Shown: positions 35,789-47,538, numbered from the stretch's first letter. The stretch is DNA of 64,000 nucleotides from Caldimonas manganoxidans ATCC BAA-369 (GCF_000381125.1 NZ_KB905937.1:41563-105562); one strand, 5' to 3'. Notes: a model not told the origin generated them from the sequence alone. Program-made: numbers and translations.

Positions 35789-36550
35789 TTACATGCGGAA
35801 ATGCTCGCCGAGATAAACCTTGCGCACGTCGGGGTTCTCGACGATGTCGGCCGGCGTGCCCTGGGCCAACACCCGGCCTTCGCTGATGATGTAGGCATGG
35901 TCGCAGATGCCCAAGGTCTCGCGCACATTGTGGTCGGTGATGAGCACGCCGATGCCGCGCGACTTCAGGAAGCCGATGATGCGCTGGATCTCGATCACGG
36001 CGATCGGATCGACCCCGGCGAAAGGCTCATCGAGCAGGATGAAGCGCGGCTGCGTGGCCAAGGCCCGCGCGATCTCCACACGGCGGCGCTCGCCACCGGA
36101 CAAGGACGGGGCCGGCGCATGGCGCAACTTCTCGATCGACAGCTCGGCCAGCAACTCATCGAGCTGGCGCGAGATCGCCGCCTCCTGGAGCGGCCGGCCC
36201 TGGGCATCGTGCTGCAACTCCAGCACCGCGCGGATGTTCTCCTCCACCGTGAGCTTGCGGAAGATCGAGGCCTCCTGCGGCAGATAACTCAAGCCCAGAC
36301 GCGAACGCTCATGGATGGGCCGGCGCTCCACGCGGTGGCCGTCGATGCGGATCTCACCGGCGTCCACCGGCACCAAACCCACGATCATGTAGAAGCTGGT
36401 GGTCTTGCCCGCGCCATTGGGCCCAAGCAAACCCACGACCTCGCCGCTTTGGACCGACAGGTGCACGTCCTTGACCACCTGCCGCGCGCCATAGCGCTTT
36501 TGCAGGCCCCACACCTCCAAGCGGCTGCCCGGGCCCGACCGCTCGGGCAT
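35789..36550 (-). CDS. lptB: LPS export ABC transporter ATP-binding protein
   Basis: About 253 residues. Walker A is GPNGAGKTT, the Q-loop is in [20 protein letters not shown], the signature is [15 protein letters not shown], Walker B is [13 protein letters not shown], and the switch His is in [11 protein letters not shown]. These are the distinctive LptB versions. It powers LptFG extraction of lipopolysaccharide from the inner membrane. I chose the ATG at 36550, 11 nt after the lptA stop, which gives [20 protein letters not shown]; earlier starts would overlap lptA. Confidence 0.95.
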   Translation of the reverse strand: MPERSGPGSRLEVWGLQKRYGARQVVKDVHLSVQSGEVVGLLGPNGAGKTTSFYMIVGLVPVDAGEIRIDGHRVERRPIHERSRLGLSYLPQEASIFRKLTVEENIRAVLELQHDAQGRPLQEAAISRQLDELLAELSIEKLRHAPAPSLSGGERRRVEIARALATQPRFILLDEPFAGVDPIAVIEIQRIIGFLKSRGIGVLITDHNVRETLGICDHAYIISEGRVLAQGTPADIVENPDVRKVYLGEHFRM

Positions 36551-36561
36551 GCGCTGGGGCT

Positions 36562-37131
36562 TCAACGCGCCTCCCCCCGGCCGCCCCCCGAGGAGGGAGA
36601 CAGCACGCCACGCACCCGGCCGTCCGGGCTGCCATCGGAGGCGCCTTGCACATGGTAGGTCTCGGCCCCGTGGTCGTAGACGATGGTCTGCCCCACGATC
36701 TCGTCGGCCACATCGGTGCCGCGCACACGCCGGATCATGGCCTGACCGCTGAGCCGCAAGGTCTCGGTGCGGCTGTCGTAATCGATACGCTGGGCCCGAC
36801 CTTCGAAATGCTCGTCCAGCCCCTCGCGCTTCTGGCGGAAAAAGGCCGGCTCGGCCGCCGAACTGGCCGTGGCGCTGTGGTGGCCATCGGGCCACTGGCG
36901 CACCTCCACCCGGTCGGCCCGCAACAGCAAGCTGCCTTTGGTGAGCTCGACCCGGCCGCTCAGCACATTGACCTTGCGCGCGTCGTCGTAGCGCAGGCTA
37001 TCGGCCGCAAAGCGCAGCGGCTGGTCGCGGTCGGCCCGCTCGGCCCAAGCGACAGGGCTCCCCCCCAGCACCAGCGCCAACCCCAGCGCGAGCCGCCGGG
37101 ATCGTCCGAGAAAAGAAAAAAGAAGGCTCAT
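36562..37131 (-). CDS. lptA: LPS transport periplasmic protein LptA
   Basis: 189 residues. A signal peptide (about 1-30, ending AWA) precedes an OstA-type beta-jellyroll: [40 protein letters not shown] and [17 protein letters not shown]. LptA bridges the periplasm and carries lipopolysaccharide to LptD. In many betaproteobacteria lptC stands directly before lptA; here a 178-bp gap and dsbA, in the same direction, lie upstream. Confidence 0.9.
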   Translation of the reverse strand: MSLLFSFLGRSRRLALGLALVLGGSPVAWAERADRDQPLRFAADSLRYDDARKVNVLSGRVELTKGSLLLRADRVEVRQWPDGHHSATASSAAEPAFFRQKREGLDEHFEGRAQRIDYDSRTETLRLSGQAMIRRVRGTDVADEIVGQTIVYDHGAETYHVQGASDGSPDGRVRGVLSPSSGGGRGEAR

Positions 37132-37309
37132 GAAGGCATGAAACTTGCAGTTCAGGCCATTCTAGCCCAGGGAGCGCCGCGCAGGGGAGGGCCCACAGCA
37201 GGTTTCATGCCTAGATCGGTGCCGCTGGCGCCCGTGGAGCCTGGGCTGATCCGCCCCGGGACGCCGCTGCGAGCGGCCGGCGTGGCCGGGCTCCGCCGCT
37301 GGGCAGGCC

Positions 37310-37954
37310 TCAGCGGCCGGCGCGGGCTTGGCCGATCAGGTAGTCGGCCACCTGCAGCGAGCGCTCCAGCGAGCCGGCCAAGGCCCCGGAGGTCCAGTAG
37401 CGACCATTGACGCCGATGGCCGGCACCCCGTCGATCTTGTAGCCTTCTGCGATTTGCCGGGCCTGGCGGATCTTGGTCTGCACGCCAAAGGAGTTGAAGG
37501 CTTCCAGGAACTTGGCGCGGTCGATCCCTTGCCGCGCCATGAAGTCGGCAATCGCCTCGGGCTTGTTCAGCGGGTTGCGCTCCACATGGACCGCATGGAA
37601 GACTTTCTTGTGCACCGCCTCGATCTGGCCCAGAGCCTCCAGCGCATAGTAGATGCGCTGGTGCACCACGAACTCCTCACGAAAGGCCACCGGCACCCGG
37701 CGATAGAGCACATCGGCCGGCAGCTTTTTGGCCCAGGGTTCGATCAGGGGCTGGAAGCGGTTGCAATGCGGGCAGCCGTACCAAAAGAATTCGATGACCT
37801 CGATTTTTCCGTCGGTCCCGCCGGGCAGCGCCGGGCGCAGCACCACATAGTCGCTGCCCGCCTTGGGCGCTTGGGCCCGGGTCGTCCGCGGAGCCAGACC
37901 GGCCAGGCCCAAAACCGCCACCCCGGCAGCAGCGGTGAATTCGCGTCGCTTCAT
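37310..37954 (-). CDS. dsbA: thiol:disulfide interchange protein DsbA
   Basis: 214 residues. The N-terminus MKRREFTAAAGVAVLGLAGL has a Tat-like KRREF signal. The thioredoxin domain carries the active site CPHC at residues 61-64 in FFWYGCPHCNRFQP. It introduces disulfides into exported proteins. The cis-Pro loop is GVPAIGVNG. The ATG at 37954 has AAAGGA 8 nt upstream. It follows argS and the SPOR gene in the same direction, an order common in Burkholderiales. Confidence 0.95.
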   Translation of the reverse strand: MKRREFTAAAGVAVLGLAGLAPRTTRAQAPKAGSDYVVLRPALPGGTDGKIEVIEFFWYGCPHCNRFQPLIEPWAKKLPADVLYRRVPVAFREEFVVHQRIYYALEALGQIEAVHKKVFHAVHVERNPLNKPEAIADFMARQGIDRAKFLEAFNSFGVQTKIRQARQIAEGYKIDGVPAIGVNGRYWTSGALAGSLERSLQVADYLIGQARAGR

Positions 37955-38048
37955 CGAGTCATCCTTTCGTTCTTCACGACATAACGCAGCCCGGGTGGAT
38001 TCGGTCGACCCGCACAAGTTCAACCGAGCACCCCCTCCGGCGCCCCGT

Positions 38049-38642
38049 TCAGCGCGGCACGCGCACCAGCGCCGCATCGAAGCCGTTGCTCTTGAGTCGC
38101 TCCTGGGCGCGGTCGGCCTCGGTCTGGGTGTCGAACGGGCCCAGACGCACCCGGTAGACGGTACGCCCCCCCTGTTCGCGCTCGCTCACGCGGGCACTGA
38201 GGCCCATCAGCGCCAGACGGGCCCGCTGCTGCTCGGCCTCCTCGGCGCGGGTGAAGGCCCCGGCCTGCACGAAGTACACCAGCGCCTCGCCGGAGGCGGC
38301 CGCCGGTGCCGGATCGGCCCCGGAGAGGATGGCCGCCGGGTCACGCGCTGCCGGCCGCGCCGAGCCCTGGCGCAAGCCCGGGGGCACGTCGGGCAAGGAC
38401 TGCGAGGCCGCTGGCGCTGCGGCCGGCGCCGAGGCGCTGCGCCCTTGCAGCGGCGCATTGGGGTTCCAGTGGCGGTTGCGCTCGGCCTCGGCCGCTTCTT
38501 GCTCGGCCGTGCGCGCCGGCACTTTGTTGACGAAGGGGATGGGCACCTTGGTGACATACAGGGCCACCGCCAGGGCCAAGGCCAAGCCGATGAGCACCCC
38601 CACTACCAGGCCCAGGGCGAATCCGCCACGTTGCTTTTTCAT
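38049..38642 (-). CDS. SPOR-domain membrane protein (FtsN-like)
   Basis: 197 residues. A single transmembrane helix (about 8-31) follows a short basic cytosolic start, then comes a Pro/Ala-rich periplasmic linker and a C-terminal SPOR domain (about 118-195; YFVQAGAFTRAEEAEQQRAR, GRTVYRVRLGPFDTQTEADR). SPOR domains bind denuded septal peptidoglycan, so a role at the division site is likely. It could be the FtsN counterpart, but short SPOR proteins next to argS are often annotated only generically. Confidence 0.88.
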   Translation of the reverse strand: MKKQRGGFALGLVVGVLIGLALALAVALYVTKVPIPFVNKVPARTAEQEAAEAERNRHWNPNAPLQGRSASAPAAAPAASQSLPDVPPGLRQGSARPAARDPAAILSGADPAPAAASGEALVYFVQAGAFTRAEEAEQQRARLALMGLSARVSEREQGGRTVYRVRLGPFDTQTEADRAQERLKSNGFDAALVRVPR

Positions 38643-38702
38643 CGGGATGGATTTCCTTGCAGAACCAGACGCAGGCAGCCATTGTGGCGCAGCGCGCCGG
38701 TG

Positions 38703-40388
38703 TCACATTTTGGCCGGCGCACTCACACCCAGCACCGACAGGCCGTTGTGCAGCACTTGGCGCGTGGCCACCAGCAAGGCCACGCGGGCGCGCGCCAGCT
38801 CGGCATCCTCCACGAGAAAACGCTCGGCCGCGTAATAGGTGTGGAAGGCGCTGGCCAGATCCCGCAGATAGAAGGCCACGTCATGCGGCGCCAGGTCGCG
38901 CGCGGCGGCCGACAGCATGCCGGGATACTCGGCCAGCTTGAGCATCAGCGCGGCTTCGGCCGGCATCACCAAGCGGCCGAGGTCGGCACGCGGCAAGCTC
39001 GTCAGATCGCCGCCATGCTGCTGGCACCACTGCTCGATCACCGAGCAGATGCGCGCATGGGCATATTGCACGTAGTACACCGGGTTCTCGTCGTTTTGCT
39101 GAAGCGCCAGGTCCACGTCGAAGGTGAATTCGGTGTCGGCCTTGCGGCTGATGAGGAAAAAGCGCACCGCATCGCGGCTGGTCCACTCGATCAGGTCGCG
39201 CAGGGTCACGTAAGAGCCGGCCCGCTTGGAGATCTTCACCTCTTGGCCGCCGCGCATGACGGTGACCATCTTGTGCAGCACATAGTCGGGGTAGCCCTCA
39301 GGAATGCCCAGCCCCACGGCTTGCAGCCCGGCACGCACCCGAGCGATCGTGCCATGGTGGTCGCTGCCCTGGATGTTGATGACCTTGGTGTAGCCGCGCT
39401 CCCACTTGGTGATGTGGTAGGCCACATCGGGCACGAAATAGGTGTAGGTGCCATCGGACTTGCGCATCACGCGGTCCTTGTCGTCACCGTATTCGGTGGT
39501 GCGCAGCCACAGCGCGCCGTCGCGCTCGTAGGTCTTGCCCGCTTCGATGAGACGCTGCACGGTGCGCTCCACCCGCCCGCTGCTGTACAGGCTCGACTCG
39601 AGGTAATAGTTGTCGAACTTCACCCCGAAGGCTTGCAGATCCAGGTCCTGCTCGTGGCGCAGATAGGCCACGGCGAACTGGCGGATGCCGTCCAAGTCGT
39701 CGGGATCGCCCGAGGCGGTGAACTCGCGGTCGTCGGCTTTGACGGTCTTCTTGGCGAGGAAGTCGGCGGCGATGTCGGCGATGTACTCGCCGTTGTAGGC
39801 AGACTGCGGCCAAGCCGGGTCGCCCGGCTTGAGCCCCTTCAGCCGGGCTTGCACCGACAGCGCCAAATTGGCGATCTGCACCCCGGCATCGTTGTAATAG
39901 AACTCACGCGTGACCTGGTCGCCCTGCGTCTCGAACAAGCGGCAAATCGCATCGCCCAGGGCGGCCTGGCGACCATGGCCCACGTGCAGCGGTCCGGTGG
40001 GGTTGGCCGAGACGAACTCCACCATCACATGCCGGCCGCTGGCCGCCTGGCGGCCGTAGGCCGGGCCGCTGGCCAGAATGTCGGCCACCACGGCCTGCTT
40101 GGTCGCAGGCTTGAGCCGCAGGTTGATGAAGCCCGGACCGGCGATCTCCAGGCCATCGACCCAGCGTTGGAAAGCCTCGCGCCGACGCAGGCCGTCCACC
40201 AGCGTTTGCGCCAATTCGCGCGGGTTTTTCTTCAGCGTGCGGGCCAGCTGCATCGCACAGGTGATGGCCAAATCCCCATGAGCAGCTTGTTTCGGCGTCT
40301 CGAAGGCCGCCGCGGCGACGGCCTCGGGGGCCAGCAACGCCAGTTCGGCAGCCAGGTCGTCCAGGAGTTCTTGTTTGGCGCGGATCAT
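38703..40388 (-). CDS. argS: arginyl-tRNA synthetase
   Basis: A 561-residue class Ia synthetase. The HIGH-type motif is HVGH in [20 protein letters not shown], and the KMSKS-like stretch is [15 protein letters not shown]. The N-terminal Add-1 domain and the C-terminal all-helical DALR anticodon-binding domain (ending APAKM) are present. Normal length. It is the first gene of the argS-SPOR-dsbA set and divergent from the kinase gene. Confidence 0.97.
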   Translation of the reverse strand: MIRAKQELLDDLAAELALLAPEAVAAAAFETPKQAAHGDLAITCAMQLARTLKKNPRELAQTLVDGLRRREAFQRWVDGLEIAGPGFINLRLKPATKQAVVADILASGPAYGRQAASGRHVMVEFVSANPTGPLHVGHGRQAALGDAICRLFETQGDQVTREFYYNDAGVQIANLALSVQARLKGLKPGDPAWPQSAYNGEYIADIAADFLAKKTVKADDREFTASGDPDDLDGIRQFAVAYLRHEQDLDLQAFGVKFDNYYLESSLYSSGRVERTVQRLIEAGKTYERDGALWLRTTEYGDDKDRVMRKSDGTYTYFVPDVAYHITKWERGYTKVINIQGSDHHGTIARVRAGLQAVGLGIPEGYPDYVLHKMVTVMRGGQEVKISKRAGSYVTLRDLIEWTSRDAVRFFLISRKADTEFTFDVDLALQQNDENPVYYVQYAHARICSVIEQWCQQHGGDLTSLPRADLGRLVMPAEAALMLKLAEYPGMLSAAARDLAPHDVAFYLRDLASAFHTYYAAERFLVEDAELARARVALLVATRQVLHNGLSVLGVSAPAKM

Positions 40389-40507
40389 CCGGAGATTTTA
40401 CGGTTGCGCCCCGCCCGCGCCGCGGGCGCCCGTCCAGACACAGTTCGATACATCTGTGGCGGCCCCGGCTTGCGTGCCGCGCTGCACGGTGAAATGATGC
40501 GCAGGTC

Positions 40508-41872
<1,365 letters not shown>

Positions 41873-41907
41873 TCCCATCCCTCTTCACCCCCCCACGGAG
41901 ACCCTCC

Positions 41908-42186
41908 ATGAAGCATGTTCTGATTGCCGCTTCTTTGGCCCTGGCCTGCACGTCGCCTTGGGCACAAGACGCCAAAGAGCCCACCCGTCAGCAAACCCGC
42001 ATGGCCGAGTGCAACAAGAAAGCCGCCGACCTCAAGGGCGAGGAGCGCAAAGCCTTCATGAAGGACTGCCTGACCGACAAGCGCAAGGCCCAGCAGGACA
42101 AGATGAAAGCCTGCAATGCCGAAGCCGGCGCGCTCAAGGGCGACGAGCGCAAGGCCTTCATGAGCCAATGCCTGAAGAAGAGCTGA
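41908..42186 (+). CDS. small secreted PsiF-repeat protein
   Basis: 92 residues. A signal peptide (about 1-19, cut near SPWAQD) is followed by two PsiF repeats, MAECNKKAADLKGEERKAFM and MKACNAEAGALKGDERKAFM, each with two cysteines and many charged residues. PsiF proteins are phosphate-starvation-linked in E. coli, but their role is unclear. It is probably expressed with or after the kinase gene. Confidence 0.85.
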   Translation: MKHVLIAASLALACTSPWAQDAKEPTRQQTRMAECNKKAADLKGEERKAFMKDCLTDKRKAQQDKMKACNAEAGALKGDERKAFMSQCLKKS

Positions 42187-42642
42187 TCAGCGTCCCCCCA
42201 GGCCCCGCGCCAGCAGGCTGCCCGCCAGCGGCAGCAGCAACAGCGCATGGGCCTGGATCATGATCCAGCGGCGCGCCTGGCGCACCTCTGATGGCTGGGG
42301 CAGCCCCTGTCCGGCGGCCAGCGCCGCGCGCCAACGCCGATAGGCCCGCGCCGGCGGGATGGCCATCAGGCCGATGCCAAGAAATAGCGCCAGCTTCAGA
42401 TGCAACAGCGGTTGGGCCCACGCCCAGTCCCAGCCTTTGAGGCCCCACCCGGCCCGCGCCAAGCCGGTGGCCAGCACGCTGAGGGCGGCCACATCGGTCA
42501 GGCGATCGAGTCGGCCCAGGCGGTGCACCACGGCCGCGTTCATCCACTCCACACGACACAACGCAGCCTGGCTGGTCATGAACACGACCCACCCCAGGAT
42601 GGCGGCGATGTGGGCATAGGCCAGCAAAGCCTCGAGCAACAT
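42187..42642 (-). CDS. DUF2214-family membrane protein
   Basis: 151 residues with about four hydrophobic helices (about 5-27, 48-65, 80-100, 125-145). MLLEALLAYAHIAAILGWVV and the later LKLALFLGIGLMAIPPAR match the DUF2214 family of unknown function. The ATG at 42642 lies 2 nt after the LysR stop, so it is probably co-transcribed with the regulator. The longer opening in this frame reaches into the LysR gene and is not used. Confidence 0.75.
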   Translation of the reverse strand: MLLEALLAYAHIAAILGWVVFMTSQAALCRVEWMNAAVVHRLGRLDRLTDVAALSVLATGLARAGWGLKGWDWAWAQPLLHLKLALFLGIGLMAIPPARAYRRWRAALAAGQGLPQPSEVRQARRWIMIQAHALLLLPLAGSLLARGLGGR

Positions 42643-42644
42643 CG

Positions 42645-43580
42645 TCAGCGCCCCCCAGCGGTCGGCGCAGCCGCGGGCGTGCGCCAATAGGCCGCATCCC
42701 CGTAGGTGTGCTTGAGATAGTCGATCCACAGCCGCACGCGCAACGGCAAGTGCTTGCGCTGCGCGAAGACGGCATAAATGCCATTGGGCGGGGCGGCGAA
42801 ATCGTCGAGCACGCTGACCAGGCGGCCAGCGGCGATGTCGCCTTCGACCTCCCAGGTCGAGCGCCAGGCCAATCCCAAGCCGGCCAAGCACCATTCATGC
42901 AACACCTGCCCGTCGGAGCAGTCCACGCGCGACGGCGGGCGCACATGCACGATCGCCCCGTCCACGGTGAAGGCCCAGCCCCGCGTCTGGCTGGCATCCG
43001 AACTGAGGGTGAGGCAGTCGTGCTGGCTCAGCTCGGAGGGATGCTGCGGGCGCCCGCGGCGCTCCAGATAGGCCGGAGAGGCCACGCACAGGCGGCGGTT
43101 GTCGGCCAGGCGCAGGCTCACCAGGCTGGAGTCGGGCAAGTCGCCCACGCGCACCGCACAGTCGAAGCCTTCGTTGACGATGTCCACCACCCGGTCCGAC
43201 AGGTTCAGCGACAGCGAAACCTCGGGATGCAGCTGCAGAAAGCGCGGTACCAGCGGCGCCACATGGCGCCGCCCGAAGCCTGCCGGCGCGGTCACGCGCA
43301 AATGACCACTGGCTTTGACGCCGCCGGCCGACACGCTGGCTTCGGCATTGGCCAAATCGGTGAGCAGGCGCTGGCAATCCTCCAGAAACGCACTGCCCTC
43401 GTGCGTGAGACTGATGCGCCGGGTCGTGCGCACCAGCAGCTTCACGCCCAAGCGAGCCTCCAGCGCATCGATGCGCCGCCCGATCACCGCCGGCGCCACG
43501 CCTTCGAGGTTGGCAGCCGCCGTCAGGCTGCCTTTGGTGGCCACTTGGACAAAAGATTCGATCTGTTTGAGCTTATCCAT
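42645..43580 (-). CDS. LysR-family transcriptional regulator
   Basis: 311 residues. An N-terminal winged helix (about 1-60: MDKLKQIESFVQVATKGSLT, then IGRRIDALEARLGVKLLVRT) precedes a periplasmic-binding-like effector domain (about 90-295). The ATG at 43580 is the conserved LysR start. It is divergent from the haloacid dehalogenase with 106 bp between starts, the classic LysR arrangement for controlling the neighbour. Confidence 0.9.
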   Translation of the reverse strand: MDKLKQIESFVQVATKGSLTAAANLEGVAPAVIGRRIDALEARLGVKLLVRTTRRISLTHEGSAFLEDCQRLLTDLANAEASVSAGGVKASGHLRVTAPAGFGRRHVAPLVPRFLQLHPEVSLSLNLSDRVVDIVNEGFDCAVRVGDLPDSSLVSLRLADNRRLCVASPAYLERRGRPQHPSELSQHDCLTLSSDASQTRGWAFTVDGAIVHVRPPSRVDCSDGQVLHEWCLAGLGLAWRSTWEVEGDIAAGRLVSVLDDFAAPPNGIYAVFAQRKHLPLRVRLWIDYLKHTYGDAAYWRTPAAAPTAGGR

Positions 43581-43686
43581 GACGGATTCGTCACAAATCA
43601 CGCGCCAGACTACGCTGCAAAAAGTCAAAGATCAAGCGATTTCTCAGGGATTAATCATTGGGCGCGGTTTGAATACAGTGTGTGCC

Positions 43687-44424
43687 ATGGCCTCCTCCCC
43701 CCTGTCCGTCCAAGCCGTGCTCTTCGATGCCTACGGCACGCTGTTCGATGTCTACAGCGTGGCGCTGGCCGCCGAGCAACTTTTTCCAGGCCGCGGCGAG
43801 GCCCTGGCCGCGCTGTGGCGCGACAAGCAAATCGAATACACCCGCTTGGTCAGCATGGCCGACCCCGGCGGCTCGCGCTACCGACCCTTTTGGGAGCTCA
43901 CGCGCGACGGGCTGCGCCATGCCTGTGCGCGCCTGGGCCTGGCGCTGACGCCCGAGCACGAGCAGCGGCTGATGAACCAATACCGCCACCTCAGCGCCTT
44001 CCCTGAAAACCGCGAGACGCTGCACGCCTTGCGCCAGCGGGGGCTGCCCACGGGCATCCTGAGCAATGGCGACCCGGCGATGCTGGAGGTGGCGGTCAAA
44101 AGCGCCGGCCTGTCCGAGGTCCTGGACCATGTCATCAGCGTCGAACCGGTGCGCTGCTTCAAGCCCGATCCGCGCGTCTATGCGCTGGGCTTGGAGGTCC
44201 TGCGCCGCCGCCAGCCCACATTGGTGCCCCGCCAGGTCTTGTTCGTCTCGAGCAATGGCTGGGATGCCGTGGGCGCGACCTGGTTCGGCTACACCACCTT
44301 CTGGCTCAACCGCAGCGGCGCCCCGCCGGAGGAGCTGGGCACCGCCCCTCACCACGAGGGACGCCACCTGCGCGAACTGCTGGCTCTGATCGACGCCTCA
44401 GCCACGCGTGCGGCCCGTCCTTGA
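43687..44424 (+). CDS. haloacid dehalogenase type II
   Basis: 245 residues of the HAD superfamily. FDAYGTLFD near the N-terminus holds the nucleophile Asp; LSNGDP gives the Ser/Asn of motif II; CFKPDPRVY has the Lys; VSSNGWDAVGA completes the acid cluster. The SSNGWD motif with the aromatic pocket is typical of L-2-haloacid dehalogenases, which turn 2-haloalkanoates into hydroxyacids, such as chloroacetate into glycolate. No signal peptide. It is divergent from the LysR gene and 48 nt before glcB. Confidence 0.88.
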   Translation: MASSPLSVQAVLFDAYGTLFDVYSVALAAEQLFPGRGEALAALWRDKQIEYTRLVSMADPGGSRYRPFWELTRDGLRHACARLGLALTPEHEQRLMNQYRHLSAFPENRETLHALRQRGLPTGILSNGDPAMLEVAVKSAGLSEVLDHVISVEPVRCFKPDPRVYALGLEVLRRRQPTLVPRQVLFVSSNGWDAVGATWFGYTTFWLNRSGAPPEELGTAPHHEGRHLRELLALIDASATRAARP

Positions 44425-44472
44425 CCCCCGAGCGGATTCGTTTTTTCTCCATTTCATCCGAGGACCCCACCC

Positions 44473-46656
44473 ATGAGCTCACGCACCACCGTCCATCGAC
44501 TGCAAGTCGCCACCGAGCTGTACCGCTTCATCGAAGACCAGGTGCTGCCGGCCACCGGCGTGGACAGCCGCAGCTTCTGGGCCGGCTTCGATGCGATCGT
44601 GCACGACCTGGCGCCGAAGAATGCCGCGCTGCTGGCCGAGCGCGACCGCTTGCAAGCCGAGCTCGATGCCTGGCATGCCGCCCATCCCGGCCCGATCACC
44701 GACATGCCGGCGTACCGAGCCTTTCTGGAGCGCATCGGCTACCTGCTGCCGCAGCCGGCGCAGGTGCAAGCCACCACGGCCAACGTGGACGCCGAGCTGG
44801 CCCTGCAAGCCGGCCCGCAGCTGGTGGTGCCGATTCTGAACGCCCGTTACGCGCTCAATGCCGCCAATGCACGCTGGGGCTCGCTGTATGACGCCTTGTA
44901 CGGCACGGATGCCATCCCCGAGACCGGCGGGGCCGAGAAGGGCCCGGGCTACAACCCGGTGCGCGGCGCCAAGGTGATCGCCTTTGCGCGCAACTTCCTC
45001 GACCAGGCCGCCCCGCTGGCCCAGGGCTCGCACAAAGACGCCACGGGCTACGCGATCGACGGCGGCCAGCTGCGCGTGCAACTGCGCGGCGGCGCCAGCA
45101 CCGGCTTGCAGGAGCCGTCGCAGTTCGTCGGCTACCAGGGCGAGCCCGCGGCCCCCTCGGCCGTGCTGCTGCGCCACCACGGTCTGCATGTGGAGATCCG
45201 CATCGACCGCAGCCACCCCATCGGCAGCACCGATCCGGCTGGCGTGGCCGACGTGGTGCTGGAGGCCGCGCTGTCGACCATCCTGGACTTGGAAGACTCG
45301 GTGGCCGCCGTGGATGCCGCCGACAAAGTCGCCGGCTACCGCAATTGGCTGGGCATCTTGCAAGGCACCCTGACCGAAGAAGTCACCAAAGGCGGCAAGA
45401 CCTTCACTCGCCGCTTGAACCCCGACCGTGAATACACCGGCCCGGACGGCCAGCCCGTGGTGCTGCACGGCCGCTCGCTGCTGTTCGTGCGCAATGTGGG
45501 CCACCTGATGACCAACTCGGCCATCCTGTACGACGGCGGCAAGGAGATCCCCGAAGGGATCATGGACGCGGTGATCACCACCACCATCGCGCTGGTGGAC
45601 TTGAAACGCCAAAGTGGCCTGCGCAACTCGCGCACCGGCAGCGTCTACATCGTCAAGCCCAAGATGCACGGCCCGGCCGAGGTGGCCTTTGCCAACGAGC
45701 TGTTCGGCCGTGTCGAGCAGATGCTGGGCTTGCCCGACAGCACCGTCAAGCTGGGCATCATGGACGAAGAGCGCCGCACCAGTGTGAACCTGAAGGCCTG
45801 CATCGCCGCGGCCGCCAGCCGTGTGGCCTTCATCAACACCGGCTTTTTGGACCGCACCGGCGACGAAATCCACAGCGCGATGCGTGCCGGCCCGATGCTG
45901 CGCAAGGGCGACATGAAAACCACCAAGTGGATTGCCGCTTACGAGCGCAACAACGTGCTGGTGGGCCTCAAGTGCGGCCTGCGCGGGCGCGCCCAGATCG
46001 GCAAGGGCATGTGGGCCATGCCCGACCTGATGGCCGCGATGCTCGAGCAAAAAATCGCCCATCCCAAGGCCGGCGCCAACACCGCCTGGGTGCCCTCGCC
46101 CACGGCGGCCACGCTGCATGCGCTGCACTACCACCAGGTGGACGTGGCCGCGGTGCAGCGCGAGCTGGAGAAAATCGATGCCGACGCCGAGCGCGATGCC
46201 CTCCTGAACGACTTGCTCCAGGTGCCGGTGGCGCCCAACCCGAACTGGTCGGCCGCCGACAAGCAGCAGGAGCTGGACAACAACGTGCAGGGCATCCTCG
46301 GCTACGTGGTGCGCTGGATCGACCAAGGCGTGGGCTGCTCCAAGGTGCCCGACATCCACAACGTGGGCCTGATGGAAGACCGTGCGACGCTGCGCATCTC
46401 CAGCCAGCACATCGCCAACTGGTTGTTGCATGGCGTCGTGACCGAAGCCCAGGTGCGCGAGACCTTCAAGCGCATGGCCGCGGTGGTCGATCGTCAAAAC
46501 GCCGGCGACCCGGCCTACAAGAGCCTGGTGGCCCACCCTGAAGGCGCCGCCTTCCAGGCCGCGCAAGACCTGGTGTTCCAAGGCGTGGCGCAGCCCAATG
46601 GCTACACCGAGCCGCTGCTGCACGCCTGGCGCCTGAAGGTGAAGGCCGGCGGCTGA
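44473..46656 (+). CDS. glcB: malate synthase G
   Basis: A 727-residue single-chain malate synthase that condenses glyoxylate with acetyl-CoA. The length and the inserted domains identify isoform G rather than the shorter isoform A. Recognisable stretches are [60 protein letters not shown] (with the catalytic Arg/Glu region around it) and [17 protein letters not shown]. It follows the dehalogenase in the same direction, suggesting use of two-carbon acids. Confidence 0.96.
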   Translation: MSSRTTVHRLQVATELYRFIEDQVLPATGVDSRSFWAGFDAIVHDLAPKNAALLAERDRLQAELDAWHAAHPGPITDMPAYRAFLERIGYLLPQPAQVQATTANVDAELALQAGPQLVVPILNARYALNAANARWGSLYDALYGTDAIPETGGAEKGPGYNPVRGAKVIAFARNFLDQAAPLAQGSHKDATGYAIDGGQLRVQLRGGASTGLQEPSQFVGYQGEPAAPSAVLLRHHGLHVEIRIDRSHPIGSTDPAGVADVVLEAALSTILDLEDSVAAVDAADKVAGYRNWLGILQGTLTEEVTKGGKTFTRRLNPDREYTGPDGQPVVLHGRSLLFVRNVGHLMTNSAILYDGGKEIPEGIMDAVITTTIALVDLKRQSGLRNSRTGSVYIVKPKMHGPAEVAFANELFGRVEQMLGLPDSTVKLGIMDEERRTSVNLKACIAAAASRVAFINTGFLDRTGDEIHSAMRAGPMLRKGDMKTTKWIAAYERNNVLVGLKCGLRGRAQIGKGMWAMPDLMAAMLEQKIAHPKAGANTAWVPSPTAATLHALHYHQVDVAAVQRELEKIDADAERDALLNDLLQVPVAPNPNWSAADKQQELDNNVQGILGYVVRWIDQGVGCSKVPDIHNVGLMEDRATLRISSQHIANWLLHGVVTEAQVRETFKRMAAVVDRQNAGDPAYKSLVAHPEGAAFQAAQDLVFQGVAQPNGYTEPLLHAWRLKVKAGG

Positions 46657-46668
46657 CGCCGGCCAGCC

Positions 46669-46704
46669 GCGCATGCCGCTGCCGCAATCGGCGCCGGCAT
46701 GCGC
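46669..46704 (+). promoter_or_regulatory. 10-bp perfect dyad between glcB and the glutaminase-like gene
   Basis: GCGCATGCCG (46669-46678) and CGGCATGCGC (46695-46704) form a perfect 10-bp stem with a 16-nt loop, starting 12 nt after the glcB stop. No T-run follows, so it is not a typical intrinsic terminator. It could stabilise the 3' end of the glcB mRNA or be a protein site. Confidence 0.4.
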
Positions 46705-46742
46705 ACAATCGGGGCTGTGCATCCAGGGAAAGGTCCACACGC

Positions 46743-47513
46743 ATGTGCCAGCTGCTGGGCATGAACTGCAACACCCCCACCGACATCGTGTTCAGCTTCA
46801 CCGGCTTTGCCTCACGCTCGCACGAGCATGCCGACGGCTTCGGCATCGCCTTCTTCGAAGGCAAAGGCACCCGGCTGTTCGTCGATGCCCAATCGGCCCT
46901 GCACTCGCCGGTGGCCGAGCTGATCCGGCGCTACCCGATCCGCAGCACCAACGTCATCGCCCACATCCGCAAAGCCACCCAGGGCGCCGTGAAGTTGGAA
47001 AACTGCCACCCCTTCGTGCGCGAGCTGTGGGGGCGGTACTGGGTGTTTGCCCACAACGGCGACCTGCCCGGCTTTGCGCCCAATCTCCATGCCGCCTTTC
47101 GGCCGGTGGGCGACACCGACAGCGAAGCCGCCTTCTGTTGGCTGATGCAGGAACTGGCCAAAAACCATGCGATGGTGCCCACGCCCCAGCAGCTCACCGA
47201 CACGCTGGCCGAGCTGGTGCCGCAGGTGGCGCGGCACGGCACCTTCAACTTCATGCTGAGCAACGGCTGCGCGCTATGGGCGCATTGCTCCACGCGCTTG
47301 CATTACCTGGTGCGCGAGCACCCCTTTGGCGCGGCCACGCTGCAAGACGAGGACCTGCGCGTGAACTTCGCCGAGCTGGCCTCGCCGCAGGACCGGGTGG
47401 CCGTGATCGTCACCGAGCCGCTCACCCGCGACGAGACCTGGACGCCGCTGGCCGCAGGCGAGCTGATCGCCTTCGTCGATGGGCAGCCCTTGCGGGACCG
47501 CCCCCATGCATGA
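46743..47513 (+). CDS. class II glutamine amidotransferase-like protein
   Basis: 256 residues that start MCQLLGMNC, putting the catalytic Cys at position 2 as in Ntn glutaminases. HADGFGIAFFE, NVIAHIRKAT and FAHNGDLPGF are the conserved substrate and oxyanion motifs. It is a free-standing glutaminase domain of the YafJ/DUG3 type; the acceptor of the ammonia, or a gamma-glutamyl substrate, is not known. Confidence 0.88.
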   Translation: MCQLLGMNCNTPTDIVFSFTGFASRSHEHADGFGIAFFEGKGTRLFVDAQSALHSPVAELIRRYPIRSTNVIAHIRKATQGAVKLENCHPFVRELWGRYWVFAHNGDLPGFAPNLHAAFRPVGDTDSEAAFCWLMQELAKNHAMVPTPQQLTDTLAELVPQVARHGTFNFMLSNGCALWAHCSTRLHYLVREHPFGAATLQDEDLRVNFAELASPQDRVAVIVTEPLTRDETWTPLAAGELIAFVDGQPLRDRPHA

Positions 47514-47538
47514 GGCGCGCGGCGTCATGCACGACCGC

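Noticed and set aside
44479..46740. Minus-strand open frame of 753 codons across glcB
   Set aside because: Antisense shadow of malate synthase G, whose motifs are complete on the plus strand.
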